A stretch of 64,000 bases of DNA from Paralichthys olivaceus (GCF_024713975.1 NC_091107.1:11087501-11151500); one strand, 5' to 3'; shown: positions 12,672-25,660, numbered from the stretch's first letter. Program-made: numbers and translations. The notes: generated from the sequence alone by a model not told the origin.

Positions 12672-15600
12672 CCGATGTGACAGAGGAGGGAAAGATGGCA
12701 AGTTTGAAGTCCATATGAGATTATAAGACTGTATTCTACGCCTCCCGTTTGGGATGACCACACAAGCTTGTAGAGCACTGGTGAGAATCTGAGGACCAAT
12801 GAGCACAGTAGACCAAGTATCCTGCACCAAGATCCGCTTTATCTCAGTGATTCATTTACCCCAAAAACAACTAAACATCTTGACATGTGGCCCACCGCTG
12901 AACTGAAACCCCTTCGCGGCAAGTGCATGTTTCAAATATAATGTGATGTCCTCCTGATGAGATTCCTATTATTTTTTCTATTAAAATATTCCTAGGGGCA
13001 TTTGTATAAGTATTTTTGTATATACTATCAAATGTTTTGAATTCTTTGTTTTGTTGCGGTGTGAATATTTGACAAATGTTTGATACTAATTCCTTTAGGA
13101 TAGTTCTGTATATATTCTATGCCTTACTGTATGTATAAAGCTTTCATTATTTGTTTTTTTCAAATATATATATATATATATAAGCATGTATAAACATTAT
13201 CTGCAGTTAATTTATCTTGTATTGTATATATACTGTAAGACGATAATGTTGTAAGAAAAACTCACATCTCAATGGATGCAAACTCTAGTTTAAACCAATG
13301 AAATATTCTTCCCCAAATGATAGGTGTTAGCTTAAGGTAGTGCCACATGACTATGATACTATTCCTCGGAAGCCATGACTCGCTGTTTACAGCATTGTGA
13401 CTTCAGACAATGGCCCTTTAAAATTGCATTTAGTCACATTTGCACATCGGAGGCCTCTAGTGGAGAATGTTAGTCACTATTCCAGTCTCCTGAAATCCCT
13501 CACGTCACCCAGCAGTATGAAACATGAATAAACAGTAAACTGCTTATTATGATGATGAAGCTTTTTTCTTTATAAACCAACCTTGTTAATGTGATTATCA
13601 CGGCTCTCAGATGTGGTATATGGTTTTCAGTGTCGGAAAAAGCACTGAGATGCTTTACTTGTGCCACACTTCAGAAGTCAAACTCCTACTTCAGTAAAAG
13701 TACAGTGGTTTCATTAGTAAAATTAACTTATCTGAATTGTATCCTGTTGTTAGACAAATGTGAGCTGATGACAAATACAGTTAAGAAAATGGTCCATATT
13801 TACCAAAGAGGTTATTATTATTATACAGTTAATCATATTATAGGAAATATGTCTCTGTTACATTTACCAAACAAAAGAGACACAGTATAACGTATTGTAT
13901 ATTGTATGTATATACTGTATTTCTACAGTTAACCTGCCACAGAGACTATAGTCATTTGTTTAATTTCACTCTCTTCTTTGTTTCAGTCATGAAAATGCAA
14001 TAGTTTTCCAGTGGATTCAGGTAGTGTTAACTTTTTTATCATATCCATGAAATGTTTGAGATTTTGGTAGATTTGTATTTCACAATATTTTTTGAAAGAT
14101 AAGACTGACATTATTCTAGATTTTCTTGTCAACAAATCAAATGAAAAGACCAAAACCAAGAATTTGTTAGTCCATTAGTCCCCTGTTTGCCATAACCCAG
14201 CCCAGATTAGCTCACATGATTTCTATGGAAGTTGTAAATCTATAAAAACAGGTCACAAATATAAATTCAGTTTCAAAAGAAAGGCTCATTGTTTTTCTTT
14301 AACAGATGGGCATTGTAGTTTTTAGCAGATGTCCCTCAAACAGGAGTAAATGGGCTTTGGGGACAGTTTTCAGCCTCAGAAATGACAAATAGTTGTCAAT
14401 CAATGGCACAGAGGAATTATATATATCAAGCTCTGGCTACAAAGTACAAAATACACATCATTAGGATCAATTAATTGTTCATTTTTAACATCATCAGCCT
14501 CATTCTTTATGTCTCCTCAACTTATAAATAAAACATTCATATATATGGTATGGTACTCATAGTTTTTACTCTACTCAGTTTCCCTTTTATAAATAAAGAG
14601 TGTGCTGCACTTTCAGATATTTTATTTTAGATTTAAAAAGGGAGAAAACATAAATCCACGTTAAAAACCTACTTAGCTAAAGGAAATATCATCCTGCCAG
14701 TGTCTGGATTTGTTAAAACTCACATGATGTGATCACACAGAGCTTTAGTTCTCTTTGCAGTTGAGTATGGTGATTAACTGTAACCTAACTTGAAAGTTCA
14801 GTTGTCCCTTCACTAGAATTAATAGTGACATTATACATTTTGACAGTGATAGGGCAGCAGTCAGACGACAACAACAGCATGCTGTTACATTCAATATTAC
14901 ACTGAACATCACAAAACAACAAAATGAATATCTTAAAAGCAGGACTTAGAGTATAAGATGCTTTCTGACTTATAACACAGACTCACTTTAGAAACAAAAG
15001 TAATGAAACCCTAACCAAATGCACTACATTTTTAAAAACTCAGAACAATGTTGAAACATAAAAATAAAACTGAAGGAGCTTTTTAGGTTCATTTGATATT
15101 TCACTTCAACAAGTTGACAGACTTATTCTGTGTTTCCTCTATTTCTTGTACAGCTGGATTTCAGTTGCAACATAAAAATATTAAACACAGCAAGAAAAGG
15201 AGTAACGTTCCTATAATGACACGTTAGAAACACAAAAAGTGAAAACGGTGACCTTTGGCAGATGTGATGAAAGGAGCAGCTTGTTAGAGGATTGGGTTGC
15301 TATTAATGCCCAAACCTATGTAATATATGTATAAATATATCAATATATAAATGCTCAAACCAGTCCAACTGTGAGGTGACACAAAGGTGTGGAAGCAAAC
15401 AGGATTGTTAGTGTTACCGTCACAGATTTTGAGTCAAATACAAGTTCAAGAAAGCCCAAGTTTTACTGAGCAACTATCATCACTTTTAGCTAGCTAGCTT
15501 GCTAACTGTCACAATAGCTCAGTCAAGTAATTAACAACCTCACGTATTTCTTGAGTGACTTTAAACTCCGACAGGAGAATTAAAGAAGTAGAGTGTGATT

Positions 15601-16159
15601 TTCCTATTTAGCTTAATTAGCACAGACTGCTTTTGTTTAACTGCATGTCCAAGTCCAATATAAATTATCGTACATTGTGCATTATTGATCGTACGAAGGA
15701 AAAAGTGATCATACAAATACGGTAATTAGCGTACATCTGGTAACACCGGTGCAAATCAACTTTTCCTTTTGAGGATATCCACTGACCACTGTGATTATAT
15801 TGAAATATATAGTGTGAAATGTTACTGTTTATAATGCTGGTGTGACTGAGGCTCTGTCTGAAATCAGTCATTCATCCACTACTCCATATATATTAGGCAC
15901 TCAATTACAGTTGCAGAATACGCTACTTATACTACCTTTGCATTGTATAAGGGCAATATATAGTGGAAATATTAAAATAAAAAGAGCGTACCATAAATGA
16001 TATAAGGAGTGATTTACGACACTGGGCCTTTAAGGTGCAGAAGCAACTCAGCTGCAAACTACACTGGAGATGGTTGCATGTGGGATGTTACCATCAAACT
16101 CAAAACACAGGTAGTTAGCTGACTTTAGCAAGAGTACCTTCCTCCCTCTGGAGACTCCA
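12672..16159. other. kcnj6 3' UTR then intergenic spacer to rabgef1
   Basis: The first part (to about 13.55 kb) is the likely kcnj6 3' UTR, ending after AATAAA at 13527-13532, with a short (TA)n run near 13166-13182. The remainder to 16.16 kb is AT-rich with only short open frames and weak repeat traces. I see no exon with flanking splice sites and family-like coding. Confidence 0.6.
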
Positions 16160-19100
16160 CTACCCAGCAAACACCTGGGGTGTGAGCGGTGGTGGCAGGT
16201 TCTCATTGTCCAAGTTGTTGGCATCGATGGCAGAAACTGTGCAAGACAGAATCTCCAGAGGGTATTTCTCCAGGATGCCGTGCACCTCGCGTTGCACGCT
16301 CTCGGGCCAGGCGAGGAGGTCGGCCTGCAGGCTCTGAGCGGCCTCCATCAGCTTCTCCTGCTTGCTGCTGAGGCCCGACAGCAGCTCCAGATTGTGATTG
16401 AGCTGAGCCAGGGCGGGGTTGGTGGCGGTCACGTTAGGTGCTGAGCCAGCGTGGGGCCAGTCGCCGTCTGAGGTGCTGAATCGTGGTGAAGTTTGGCCTG
16501 ACATGTAGCGCTCAAATTCCTCTGGGGAGAGGTTGAGAGACTGAGCGTCCAACTTCTCGATGAAGGCCGCTGCACAGCACTAAAACAAAAAGTCATGCCA
16601 ACTGAAAATAATGGTAATGACAAAATGAAACAGCTAGCAAAGCTCTGTTGGAGTAATTGATTTGTCGGCTTGTCTTAGTAAAAATAATAATTTCCTTAAA
16701 CCTTATGTATGTTATGTATTCAAATAGCTTGTTTGAATCACTCCAAAAATATTCAGCCAACTATAAGACTAAGAAAACAGCAAATCCTCACAATTTAAAA
16801 GCTTTAACCTGCAAAGTTTTGTAAATTTAAACACTAAAATTGTTTAAACTTTGGTAAAATATTGATTTTATGCTGATGATGTGAGTTTTCTGCCTCAGGT
16901 TTTCTTTCACCAGCTACAGGGACTATGAATGATTTTAATAGATTTAAATTTTACAGATGATACTAAACTATAGTAGCACAATAGGAACTTTTCCCTGTCC
17001 CATCAGCCATGGGTTTGCACAAACAGCACCACTGTGAAACAAGAGGCCTCCAGCTCAAACCGGCTCTGACAAGAACTGAAGTAGAAGAAGAGGACAAAAG
17101 AAAAACTGACCAAGTTGGTGAAGTAATATCCATCCTCTCCGGTCATCAGCCTGCTGGGGTTACAGAAGCGAGTGATGTACTGGATGTTGGACTGAAGTCG
17201 CGGAGGGTTCGCCTTGAGCACGATGTAAATGAGCGCAGGGAGAAAGTCATCAGCGGAGGCCGGCTCATTCTTGGTGATCCTAATGGCGCTGAAGATGTGT
17301 TTACTGCAGCGTGTAATGCACGCAAGTTTGTCCCGAGGAACCCTCTTCGAGTCCATCTCGATGACATCTGCAAGAGTCAGAGATAAATACACGCAGTATA
17401 GGTCAGAGATTTATGTATCTTCAGTTTCCTAAAAAACAACAACAATAAAGGGTCAGCTCACCCAAATGACTAAAAATATACTTATTTCTCATTTCTAGAG
17501 CTGAAACTATTAGACCTCATCCAGACATTGGTATTTACTTCCATCCTGAGTGATCCAATCACAAGTGGACAGCTGTAAGTACAGGTCTGAACACACCCAA
17601 ATACATCCTGAGACCCGATCACTCAGACCACAATCAGAGGTGGTCTGGGACGCATATGGCCACATTCTTTTCACTGTGTCAACGCAAATACATCCTGGTC
17701 CACATATGATATGTATATGTGGTAAAAAATATCTCTTTGACTGACTGCAGTCACACTGGAACTTGGGCATTCTCTTTGACCTGTTATTGCGTTGACCACA
17801 TTCTCAGAGACTTCAGGGATTTCTTCATCCATGGACACACAGAGCATCTGTATGGTCACCCAGTGTAAAGCCCTGCAACATAAAGGAACAACATAATAAA
17901 CATTGGAGCGCTCCTAAAGCTGTTTTGGGGGAATATGACGTAACCATACACAATATTTATTGTCAGTTGCTACTGTGCATTCACATGCAAGAAAAACCTG
18001 AAGAACTGGCTATCAAGTGCACAAATACACTCAGAATGAAGTTTTTAAAGACTGAGAAGCTTTGTGCACTAAAACTCTCAGACAAAATGTATCCAGTCTG
18101 AATATGTGTGTTGTGTGTTCTTTCACTTCCCTTTATTAATACTGTATTTTTATCATGGAAATAAGGGGTGCCCACCTTATCCTGTTCTGTGTGGCCAGAT
18201 CCTTCTTCTCGTCATCAGTGGTTTCTGGACAGAACACGCTCTTATACAATCGAGTCATTATGTACTTTTCCACTTGGTCCATCACCTGCTCCACAGAATC
18301 TGAAGAGCCTGGTGAACAACACATAAATCGGACCAGTCACATTTTTAACACTAGAGTGGAAAATCCTGCCTGTGCTGCCACCTAGTGGGCACGACACATT
18401 GAGTCCACACAGCATGTAGTCAAATGGAAAAGCCTGATTTAAGAGGTCACATACGTTTAGTCTGGTTCACTTTGGGTAACATTATATAAACATCATATTA
18501 CAATATAATCCTACAATAAGATGCTGTGGAACTAACAGCCAAATGGGAAATTCGTCAATGTTTTCTAAACATAATTGTCTCGTCAAACCTTTAAAGTGAC
18601 TCATCAAGCGGTCAGCCATGTTCTGGTAGAAATCCTGAACGCACTCTGAAAGTTCATCGGCACCGAGATCCTGTCAAGACAAAACGTTTTGGGAAAAACC
18701 TTATTAACCTTAGGAAATTTCGTAAATCAATTTTTATGATCAACTTAAACTAAAGGTGCTTTTTGGGAAATGAGGCCTCAGTCATGAAAAACATTTAACA
18801 GTTAATTATCACGCGACTAGATTTCAAGTCACTGACTGATTTCTGAACACAACAAACCTTCTTGCTCGACATGTTGACTATGAAGGCTCGACACTGCTTA
18901 TGGATCTCCCTGCCGGTCTTTTGGAGATTCTTCAAAAAGTCCACAAAGTCCTTGGACACTTGGTCTGTATCGAAGCTGGCTTGGCGGCTAATTGACGGGC
19001 TGGGTGATTTGCCCTCTTGTGCTTCTGAGGAGGAAAACCACAGTCTATGTCTACTTAAATAACTCAAATAACCTGGACAGAAAGTGAGTCATGAATCTTC

Positions 19101-19646
19101 TGAATAATTCTCAGTAAAACTAATTGTTACAACACCATTCTGTAACTTTATACCTTTCTTGGAGGCGGTGCGTGATGAAGGGCTGAAGAACTTCTTAACG
19201 GTGGTCACTTTTCGAGTCTTCTCATTGGTTTTCTTCTCCTCAAACTTGGAAAAGGGACCTAGGGAGACGTGTCCTGGGTGTGATGCTGTGGACTGGGCGT
19301 GGGGCTGGGACTGCACCCCTTGACTGCTGGCATACGCTGCCTCCTCCTCCCGTTGCAACCTAGGACGGAGAAAATGTTAGTAATCAATTTTACACAGCCA
19401 AACTGGCAAATAATGTTATTGTATATTGTCAAATGAATACAGTGTCATTGACAAGTAAGAGCCTTACTTTTCTGCTAAGGCCCAGTCGTCCTGGATCTGC
19501 TTCTGCCGTACCCGCTGATACTCCTCCCTCCAGCACTTGGAGCACAGACCCTGCCATGCTGCGTTGCCGTAGTAACCACATCCCTTTTTGCACAGCAGGT
19601 CTGATTGGTCCACATGTATCCCCCGGCGCTCTGTCCGCTGACTCAT
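16160..19646 (-). CDS. rabgef1: rabgef1: Rabex-5, Rab5 guanine-nucleotide exchange factor and ubiquitin binder
   Basis: Loads GTP on Rab5 at early endosomes with Rabaptin-5, and binds or ligates ubiquitin through an N-terminal A20 zinc finger. Coding exons, 5' to 3' on the minus strand: 19468-19646, 19154-19359, 18858-19024, 18589-18670, 18176-18308, 17781-17872, 17111-17367, 16160-16579. All junctions are GT-AG and keep frame (511 aa; human about 491). Visible: A20 finger Cys19, Cys23, Cys35, Cys38 ([10 protein letters not shown]...CSKCW), the following MIU-type Glu-rich helix, the helical bundle, and the VPS9 catalytic domain with [15 protein letters not shown] and [10 protein letters not shown]. 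The C-terminus [12 protein letters not shown] is the family ending. Start chosen at [16 protein letters not shown], preceded by an acceptor, so the 5' UTR is split. The segment after [10 protein letters not shown] differs most from mammals. Confidence 0.97.
17515..17775. mobile_element. Possible degenerate teleost MITE/SINE in a rabgef1 intron
   Basis: Phrases such as acatcctgagacccgatca, caatcagaggtggtctggg and tcaacgcaaatacatcctgg recur internally and resemble a high-copy teleost element seen in many intergenic regions. It fills most of the intron between 17368 and 17780. No terminal repeats could be fixed, so the class is uncertain. Confidence 0.35.
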
Positions 19647-20138
19647 AATGCCGTACGATCTGGAATTAAAAAATCAGCATCTGATTTATTAGTGTATTTG
19701 TATGCGCTGCTGAACAGACTGATCTTGATGCTGCTACCTGCTGCTGCTCTCAGACTATTACACAGTTTATATGCTCTGAGCCTGATACTCAAATCTCAAA
19801 GTTTACCCAAGTTTATCATCAGTTTAGTCCCTTTCCAAAAACTGCATTTCCTGTAATGCAGGATTTCCATTATGGGGTGAGTGTGAGCGAGTTCTTCCTT
19901 CACTAATATTTAGACGGATCTGAGCATCTTCCTTGCTCTCTTTATTTTACATTCTTGTCTTCTATGTTACATTCATACATTATTGATTATAAACTTATAA
20001 CATTTATTTGTTAATTATACTTCTCAGCAGAAAGGTCTAAGCTTGAAACTTTCTGTTGATCTTTCAATGTTTAAGTCAGACTCTGTGTCGGAATAATATT
20101 TTCATATTAACTTTGCATATTGTTTTTTTCCTTGTACT

Positions 20139-20352
20139 TCAGCTTCCTCTCACAGTCCAAGCACACTGAGATTGGGGTTAGATTAATTGGAGACTTTAAA
20201 TGGTCCTTAGGTCTCTATATGTTGCCCTATGAAACGCTGGTGACCTGTGCAGGGTGTACACCGCCTCTCACCCACTGTCAGCTGGGATTGACTCCTCCTC
20301 CCCCTGCTACCCCCAAAAATAGGATAAGTGGTATAGAAAATGGAGGGATTGC
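20139..20352 (+). mobile_element. RTE-clade (Rex3-like) LINE 3' end or derived SINE
   Basis: The run ctcacagtccaagcacactg ... gtgacctgtgcagggtgtac ... gcctctcacc ... cagctgggattgactcc ... ggataagtggtatagaaaat is a diverged copy of one of the commonest teleost repeat tails, which I assign to the RTE/Rex3 group from memory. The usual terminal GATG repeats are eroded to ggagggattg. It yields a spurious 90-codon open frame. Confidence 0.6.
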
Positions 20353-20589
20353 TTTTTATGCTTTTTATGTTTGGTGGGACCGATACAGATAATCACTCAT
20401 TCTCTTCTGTGTGTTTTGACCGTGGTGATGGTGACAGCAACATCTCCCATAGCATGTAAGCTCTGCTAGCTAGAAACATGTAGTCGTGTTTTACGCGGCG
20501 ATGACAAAGCGGTCATCCACTCAGATCGTCCCGCTCAGGGTCTGATCGCTGTGTGTCTCATGTCATGTATGTGTTGTGTTTTTCTGCTC

Positions 20590-20700
20590 ACCTGCTCTGT
20601 TGTCCCCGATCCGATCTGAAACAGGAAGCAGGAACCTCCGCTGCGTGGTGACGACCAATCAGGCGAGGTCATGCCACTGACGTCATGGCGACGGCAACGC
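20590..20700 (-). promoter_or_regulatory. rabgef1: Probable rabgef1 promoter / first exon region
   Basis: A CpG-containing patch about 1 kb upstream of the first coding exon, on the side expected for the minus-strand gene. It holds a CCAAT box (ccaat, 20655-20659) and a palindromic CRE (tgacgtca, 20678-20685). An untranslated first exon must lie near here, since an acceptor precedes the start codon at about 19663. The exact exon edge is not resolved. Confidence 0.5.
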
Positions 20701-20983
20701 GACAACCTGTTGTTGGTTTCATTTGTTCATTTGTTTGTTTTCTATTCGGTTTGCGATCTCACAGTTTTTGGTTTCATCCAATGGGTTTTGATTAAAGGGA
20801 TCAAAAATATCCGCGAGAGGATTTATTTACTTCAGGGTCGAGGGCTACATTTCGAGGAGTGGTCAATGACGTCACGCTGCAAGGCTGCAACCTTATACCT
20901 TTATATACAGTCTATGGCTGCAACCTGCGGAGCGATGGTCATGTGACCGAGTGAGTTTGGAGCAACATTGCTGTTGAACAGAT

Positions 20984-20984
20984 A

Positions 20985-21020
<36 letters not shown>

Positions 21021-21047
21021 CTCTCTCTCTCTCCCTCTATCTTTCTT

Positions 21048-21087
<40 letters not shown>
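20984..21087. repeat. (ATCT)n microsatellite
   Basis: Two runs of ATCT tetranucleotides separated by a CT-rich interruption (ctctctctctccctc). Directly upstream, tttatatacagtctatggc at about 20899-20918 is a further common teleost repeat word. Confidence 0.95.
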
Positions 21088-21088
<1 letters not shown>

Positions 21089-21464
21089 AATTATATAATC
21101 TAGCATAAAATGTTTTGCTACTATTATCAAAGTAATACTATTATGATATAACATTCAGTACAAGAAGTAAGTGTGTTGTCTAAAGTGCTGTTTTCAATGT
21201 AAAAGTAAATTGGGTATTTACACTTTTGAACATGGTCACATTGATTCTCACTTCATTCTAGTCTTCAGCGTTACTTCTGGACACCACATATTATTGACTA
21301 ATTCCTGGTCTCATATCAGATTCACTGAAGAAGGAGTGTGTGTCCTTCACAGTGCATTGACTGCTTGCTTATTGACATTAAGGTTAATGTTCAGAGGTTG
21401 TATCTCAGTCTAAAATACCGATTTGATTACAAAAAGTGCTGAAACAGCGGGGTCAGATAAGTAA

Positions 21465-22260
21465 GATCAATGTTTGACAGATTGTATAGTGGAAAGACAG
21501 GCGATTTCTCCTATATATATATAATATTTTACAAAATCTATGCACAGTAAATTCAAATACTATAAAGAAAGAATGGGGAAAAGAATTGGGGTTTGAAATA
21601 ATGAAGGGCATTTGGAAATGTTCCATCAATGCCAGATACTGTTTGATACAGTAACAATAATGATACAACATTTTACATCAAGTCCACAGCTATGTCACAT
21701 ACTCAAAAATACAGGACTTCTGTTTCAGAATACTTTTTCCCCAGGGTGTTCGAAACTACAATAGAATTAGAGCCACTCTTGATTATACTGTGTCTCTGAG
21801 AACTGTAAAATTATTCCCCAACACTGGAAGACTAAGGACGTACACACTTTCAAACACTGGATAACAACGCTGACTGATACCCTCTACTTGGAAAAAAATA
21901 GGACATGTCCTCAATGACAGACTAGAGGTTTTCGAACAGACTTGGACACCTGCGATCTCTTTCTTAGAAGGGATGAATGGATAAGATAAGAGAAATGGAT
22001 TATGTTTATTTAACAAATCGTGGTCCAGATGTTTTAAGGTGAGGTAAACAAACAGACTTTGCAACCAAAAGTCCATTGGATACATCTCCCTGAGACTTGA
22101 AGTTAAGTAGCCTAGTAGTGATATGATGGAGGATTCTCCACAACCTGGCAACCAAAACCATTATTATAATCAATCCTTTACTGTTGAACACTGCAATACA
22201 ATATGGTCTCACTGCCACTGGCTTTGTCCCAGCATGAAAAACTTTGTTGATTCTCACATG
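21465..22260 (+). mobile_element. Decayed L1-clade LINE, C-terminal end of ORF2 plus 3' end
   Basis: Reading the plus strand across frames gives pieces typical of the ORF2 tail of fish L1-like elements: a tract reading KKEWGKELGFEIMKGIWKCS, then INARYCLIQ, ILHQVH and YSK, then HTFKHW and TLTDTLYLEKNR in another frame, and finally a region reading FEQTWTPAISFLEGMNG. The order matches the family (post-RT domain, then the terminal Trp-rich segment). Several stops and frame changes break it, and no catalytic RT core is present, so it is an old 5'-truncated copy. It lies between rabgef1 and the unrecognised gene and ends near 22.26 kb. Confidence 0.7.
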
Positions 22261-22531
22261 ACTACTAGAAATGTTTGAATGACGTATTTTTTCATTTAAG
22301 CTAATAATAATAAGAAGAAGAAGTCCTTTATTAGTCCTGCAATGCGGAAATGTGCAATATTATTGCACAGACAGACGAATTTGGCACAGTGAATGAGTTG
22401 TGCATATTCATGTGCATGAGTTCTTCACTGGCCTGGTCATGCTGATAACACCATTCTGACTGTGGTAAGTAAACACCCAAACACACACCGACAGATAACA
22501 CATGCCAACACACACTGGTTAGACGAAAGCC

Positions 22532-24689
22532 ATGATCCTGACAGGTCGCAGTTTGTGTCTTCCTTCTCCAGGCACTGTTCAGGAACTGTTTTCTGTGGCT
22601 CGAGATGCCAGCATCGTTCCTGATATCTCCTTGGACCCGGTCCTCACCACCTTCCTGTCACTGGACTCCCCTGCAGCACTGCTGCATCAACATGTCTTCC
22701 TACAGCGGAGCATGAGCAGGGAGCAGCAGGCTCAATTCAGCATGAGCCTGACCAGAGAGCTGGGAGGCAGCAGCGGGGTCACCTATGGAGGAGTTGGGGT
22801 TGTTGCTCTAGCTCTGTCTCTGCTTTTTGACCAGATTGCTCAACAAGTTGGTGAAACCTTTTCTGTTTTATCTAGCTTGTATGTCATTATTGAATACCGG
22901 TCTCGGAGCATGCAGTTTTGTGAAATCAAGTTTCTACTGTCTTTAGTAATCCCATGATTTTTCTTCTATCACCACTTTCTTTTCCGATATCTCTCCAGGT
23001 CCGAACACAAGGATCAACCAAGGGAGACCTGTCAACTCAGAGACCCCAAAAGGATATTTTTGGCATCAGCAGCTCTTCAAGAATTGGCAGGATTATCTAT
23101 AGCTACCTGCGCCTGATCCCTGGCCTTGCTAACAATGCGGAGAAGATGGCTGAGACCACAGAGCTCTATGACAGCTGGCTGAAACTTGAGCTAATCGACC
23201 ATTATGAGAGGATGACCACTAAAAAGAGGATGAGTTCAGTGTCCATGCAGCAGTGGCTGACAGGAGCTGCATTTCATCTGCACATGAGAATACACCAGGT
23301 CAGGAGACTGAGAAAGACTCAAGCTAAAATGCATACTCTCATTATCTGCTTTGTACATGTACCAGGGATAGTGTCCTTTTACACAATGCCTTTATCAAAA
23401 CTCAGTGCTTACAGTACCCACAATGCCATTCAAACACTATCAGGTGTGTGGAGCCTTAAGTTGCTAGTCTCAAGCAGAAATAAGGTGCATGCTACAAAGG
23501 TCTGGAAAGTTTTGTTTCCACTCCGCAAGATTTATTTCATTATTAAACTTGAAGTCTCAAGATTCAACCCAAGTTGACTCAAGTGACATCACTTAAGGGA
23601 ATTTGCACAACTTTTTTTCACATGTGCAGTGGTGCTCTGCAAAACCATGCAAACTTAGGTGAGAGAGCTTTACTGTCCAATGCACAACTTCTCTGTTTCA
23701 GTTCACTGCCACTGCTTTGGCTGCACCAGCTATTTTCAACAAAAAAGCAACTGGCTGGTGGACATTCTAGCAGCTAGCAGCTAAAGAGCCACAAATTCCC
23801 CTCAGAAATGGGTGGAGACCAAAAACGGATCAGAAAGAAAGTGCATATTGGACCTGGATTCATTGGGAGGTCACAATCCCAACTCTAAATGAATGGCATT
23901 GTTTGCCCTGTAACTTTCCGATATTTAGATAAGCTGTTTGCTAATTACTTTGGCGTACAAAACTAAAAGTTTATGTAATGTCTGTGTTTACATGTTGTTT
24001 ATATCAGCCCTGTACTCACCTTGATTCTATTCCAACAGGTGCGACTGCGCTCTGTGCCATTAGGATCAGCAGAGTCACTGCGTCTGTCTTATAAGTCGGG
24101 GATAGGTCGCCTGGTTCAGGGCTACACAGCCTATCTACGCAGAAACATCCAGGAAACAGCTCCTGGTTCACAAAAACCCTCAACTGGGACAACCGGTCGA
24201 CCAAGACAAACCAAGACATTGAACATAACCAATATGGCCTGCTCTGGTAATCACCTTTTTAATGTTAGCCAGGTTAGTACAAGTATCTCCACTGGATTCA
24301 ATGAGACGACTGCACCTAATTCATCTGCTGACAGTAGCAGAAGCTGTGAAACACATGGATCCAGAGAAGAGTTTGGAGTCAGTGTGTCAAAAGGAAGCAA
24401 TGAAACTCCTGTAAGTATGGGAGACAATAAGACACTCAACAATATGACTGAATATAACAGGGATGAGGAAGCAGGCATGCTGGGCCTGTTAGTCATTGAA
24501 CCAGGAAGGAATGTGAGTCACAATGTCCAGCATCACCCCTGTGAGTCTCCAGCAATACAACAAGCTTTGGTGACTCGTGTTATAAATGCTCAGGACCTGG
24601 AGCGAAATGGAAATGTTTTCCTGTTCCCTGAGAACATTCTCCGCAACTTGTGCAGGCAGAGGAATGACCTTGAGTTAAAGACAAGTTAG
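22532..24689 (+). CDS. Unrecognised three-exon gene, 421 codons
   Basis: I do not recognise this family. Exons 22532-22846, 22999-23298 and 24039-24689 join at GT-AG sites (caacaa|gttggt, caccag|gtcagg) all in phase 0, giving one frame of 421 aa. Residues 1-205 look well structured: an acidic/hydrophobic part (ELFSVARDASIVPDISLDP), a glycine-rich hydrophobic stretch at about 82-99 (GVTYGGVGVVALALSLLFD) that could be one membrane or buried helix, then a charged helical exon 2 (ELYDSWLKLELIDHYERM). Exon 3 begins with a basic part (RLRSVPLGSAESLRLSYKS) and then becomes Ser/Thr/Asn-rich and probably disordered, with about eight N-x-S/T sequons. No signal peptide is visible at the chosen start. 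That start is uncertain: gccATGa is a fair context, but an acceptor-like cttctccag at about 22571 allows a different upstream exon and N-terminus. Head-to-tail with ttc3, 1 kb away. Function unknown. Confidence 0.75.
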
Positions 24690-25660
24690 ACTGGTCTGAA
24701 TAGTGTGGAGTTACAGTCTCTCAAATTAAACATTGTGCTCTTATCTTTAGGACACTATCTCTCACCTTTTTTATTTTTATTCTTAGTCTGCATTAAAGTG
24801 GTTGTCAGTCCCCTTTAACTTAGCAGAGATGTGACATATCCTAATACTAAAAATTGTAATACTAATAAATTACATTAATGACAGATCTTAAATGTTCTGC
24901 ATTTACATTACCAGAGATTTGTATGTTGTTGTCACCATTTCTTACTTCACTGCTATAATTCATTGTAATTCTTTCCAGACACTGTAAAATATAATAAACT
25001 ATATTAACTTAAAAAACATGCCCAGGCTGCCTTGAAAATGAGATTTTACCAAATTAGTCTTGTTGTAATGCAAAACTCATGATGAAACAGTACAGACGTT
25101 GTGATTGACATTCACAGAACTTCAAAAGTTAGCAGAAGGCGTTTATGATGAAAATGGAAAGAAGAAAGGGGGAACCAGACTCAAGCAGATGGTTGTCTGC
25201 AATAAAAACAGGAAGGGGTAAAGTCTTCAACACCAATCAGGACGCAACACAAACAGGAGAAGAAACAGGCAAACAGGCATAGACGTTTTACTACCCCACA
25301 TTTTACATTTTCTCACTCATGTAGCGTCCAAACCAATATAAAAAAATGAGTAATTCAAACCATTTCTGTCAACTGCTCAGACGCTTTCTTAAAAAACTGT
25401 CAAAGAACAAGCACATAAGATAGATTTGATAATCAGAACTTCAGAGAGCAGTTTGCTCAGACGCAAATTCATCACAAGCAAGTTCAAGTTACGTCATTAA
25501 GAGAGCCCACCAGATATATTAATAAATTAAATTGCTGATATCAATATTAGTAGTAATAGTAATGTTAGTGTACATGTATTAGATTTCCAGTGTGACTCCA
25601 CACTAGTTGGGGGCGCTAAAGCACAAACATAACATGACGAAGAAGAACCCGCCCCCCTGA
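24690..25660. other. Spacer between the unrecognised gene and ttc3
   Basis: AT-rich; holds the likely 3' UTR of the upstream gene (AATAAA-type signal near 24993) and then unremarkable spacer up to the ttc3 promoter. No exon recognised. Confidence 0.5.

Noticed and set aside
20120-20392. 90-codon plus-strand frame
   Set aside because: Lies across an RTE/Rex3-like repeat tail; chance open frame.
20671-20946. 91-codon plus-strand frame
   Set aside because: Overlaps the rabgef1 promoter patch and a repeat word (tatacagtctatggc); no homology or splice signals.
21783-22257. Two minus-strand frames of 122 and 83 codons
   Set aside because: Antisense to the L1-clade remnant, whose coding sense is the plus strand.
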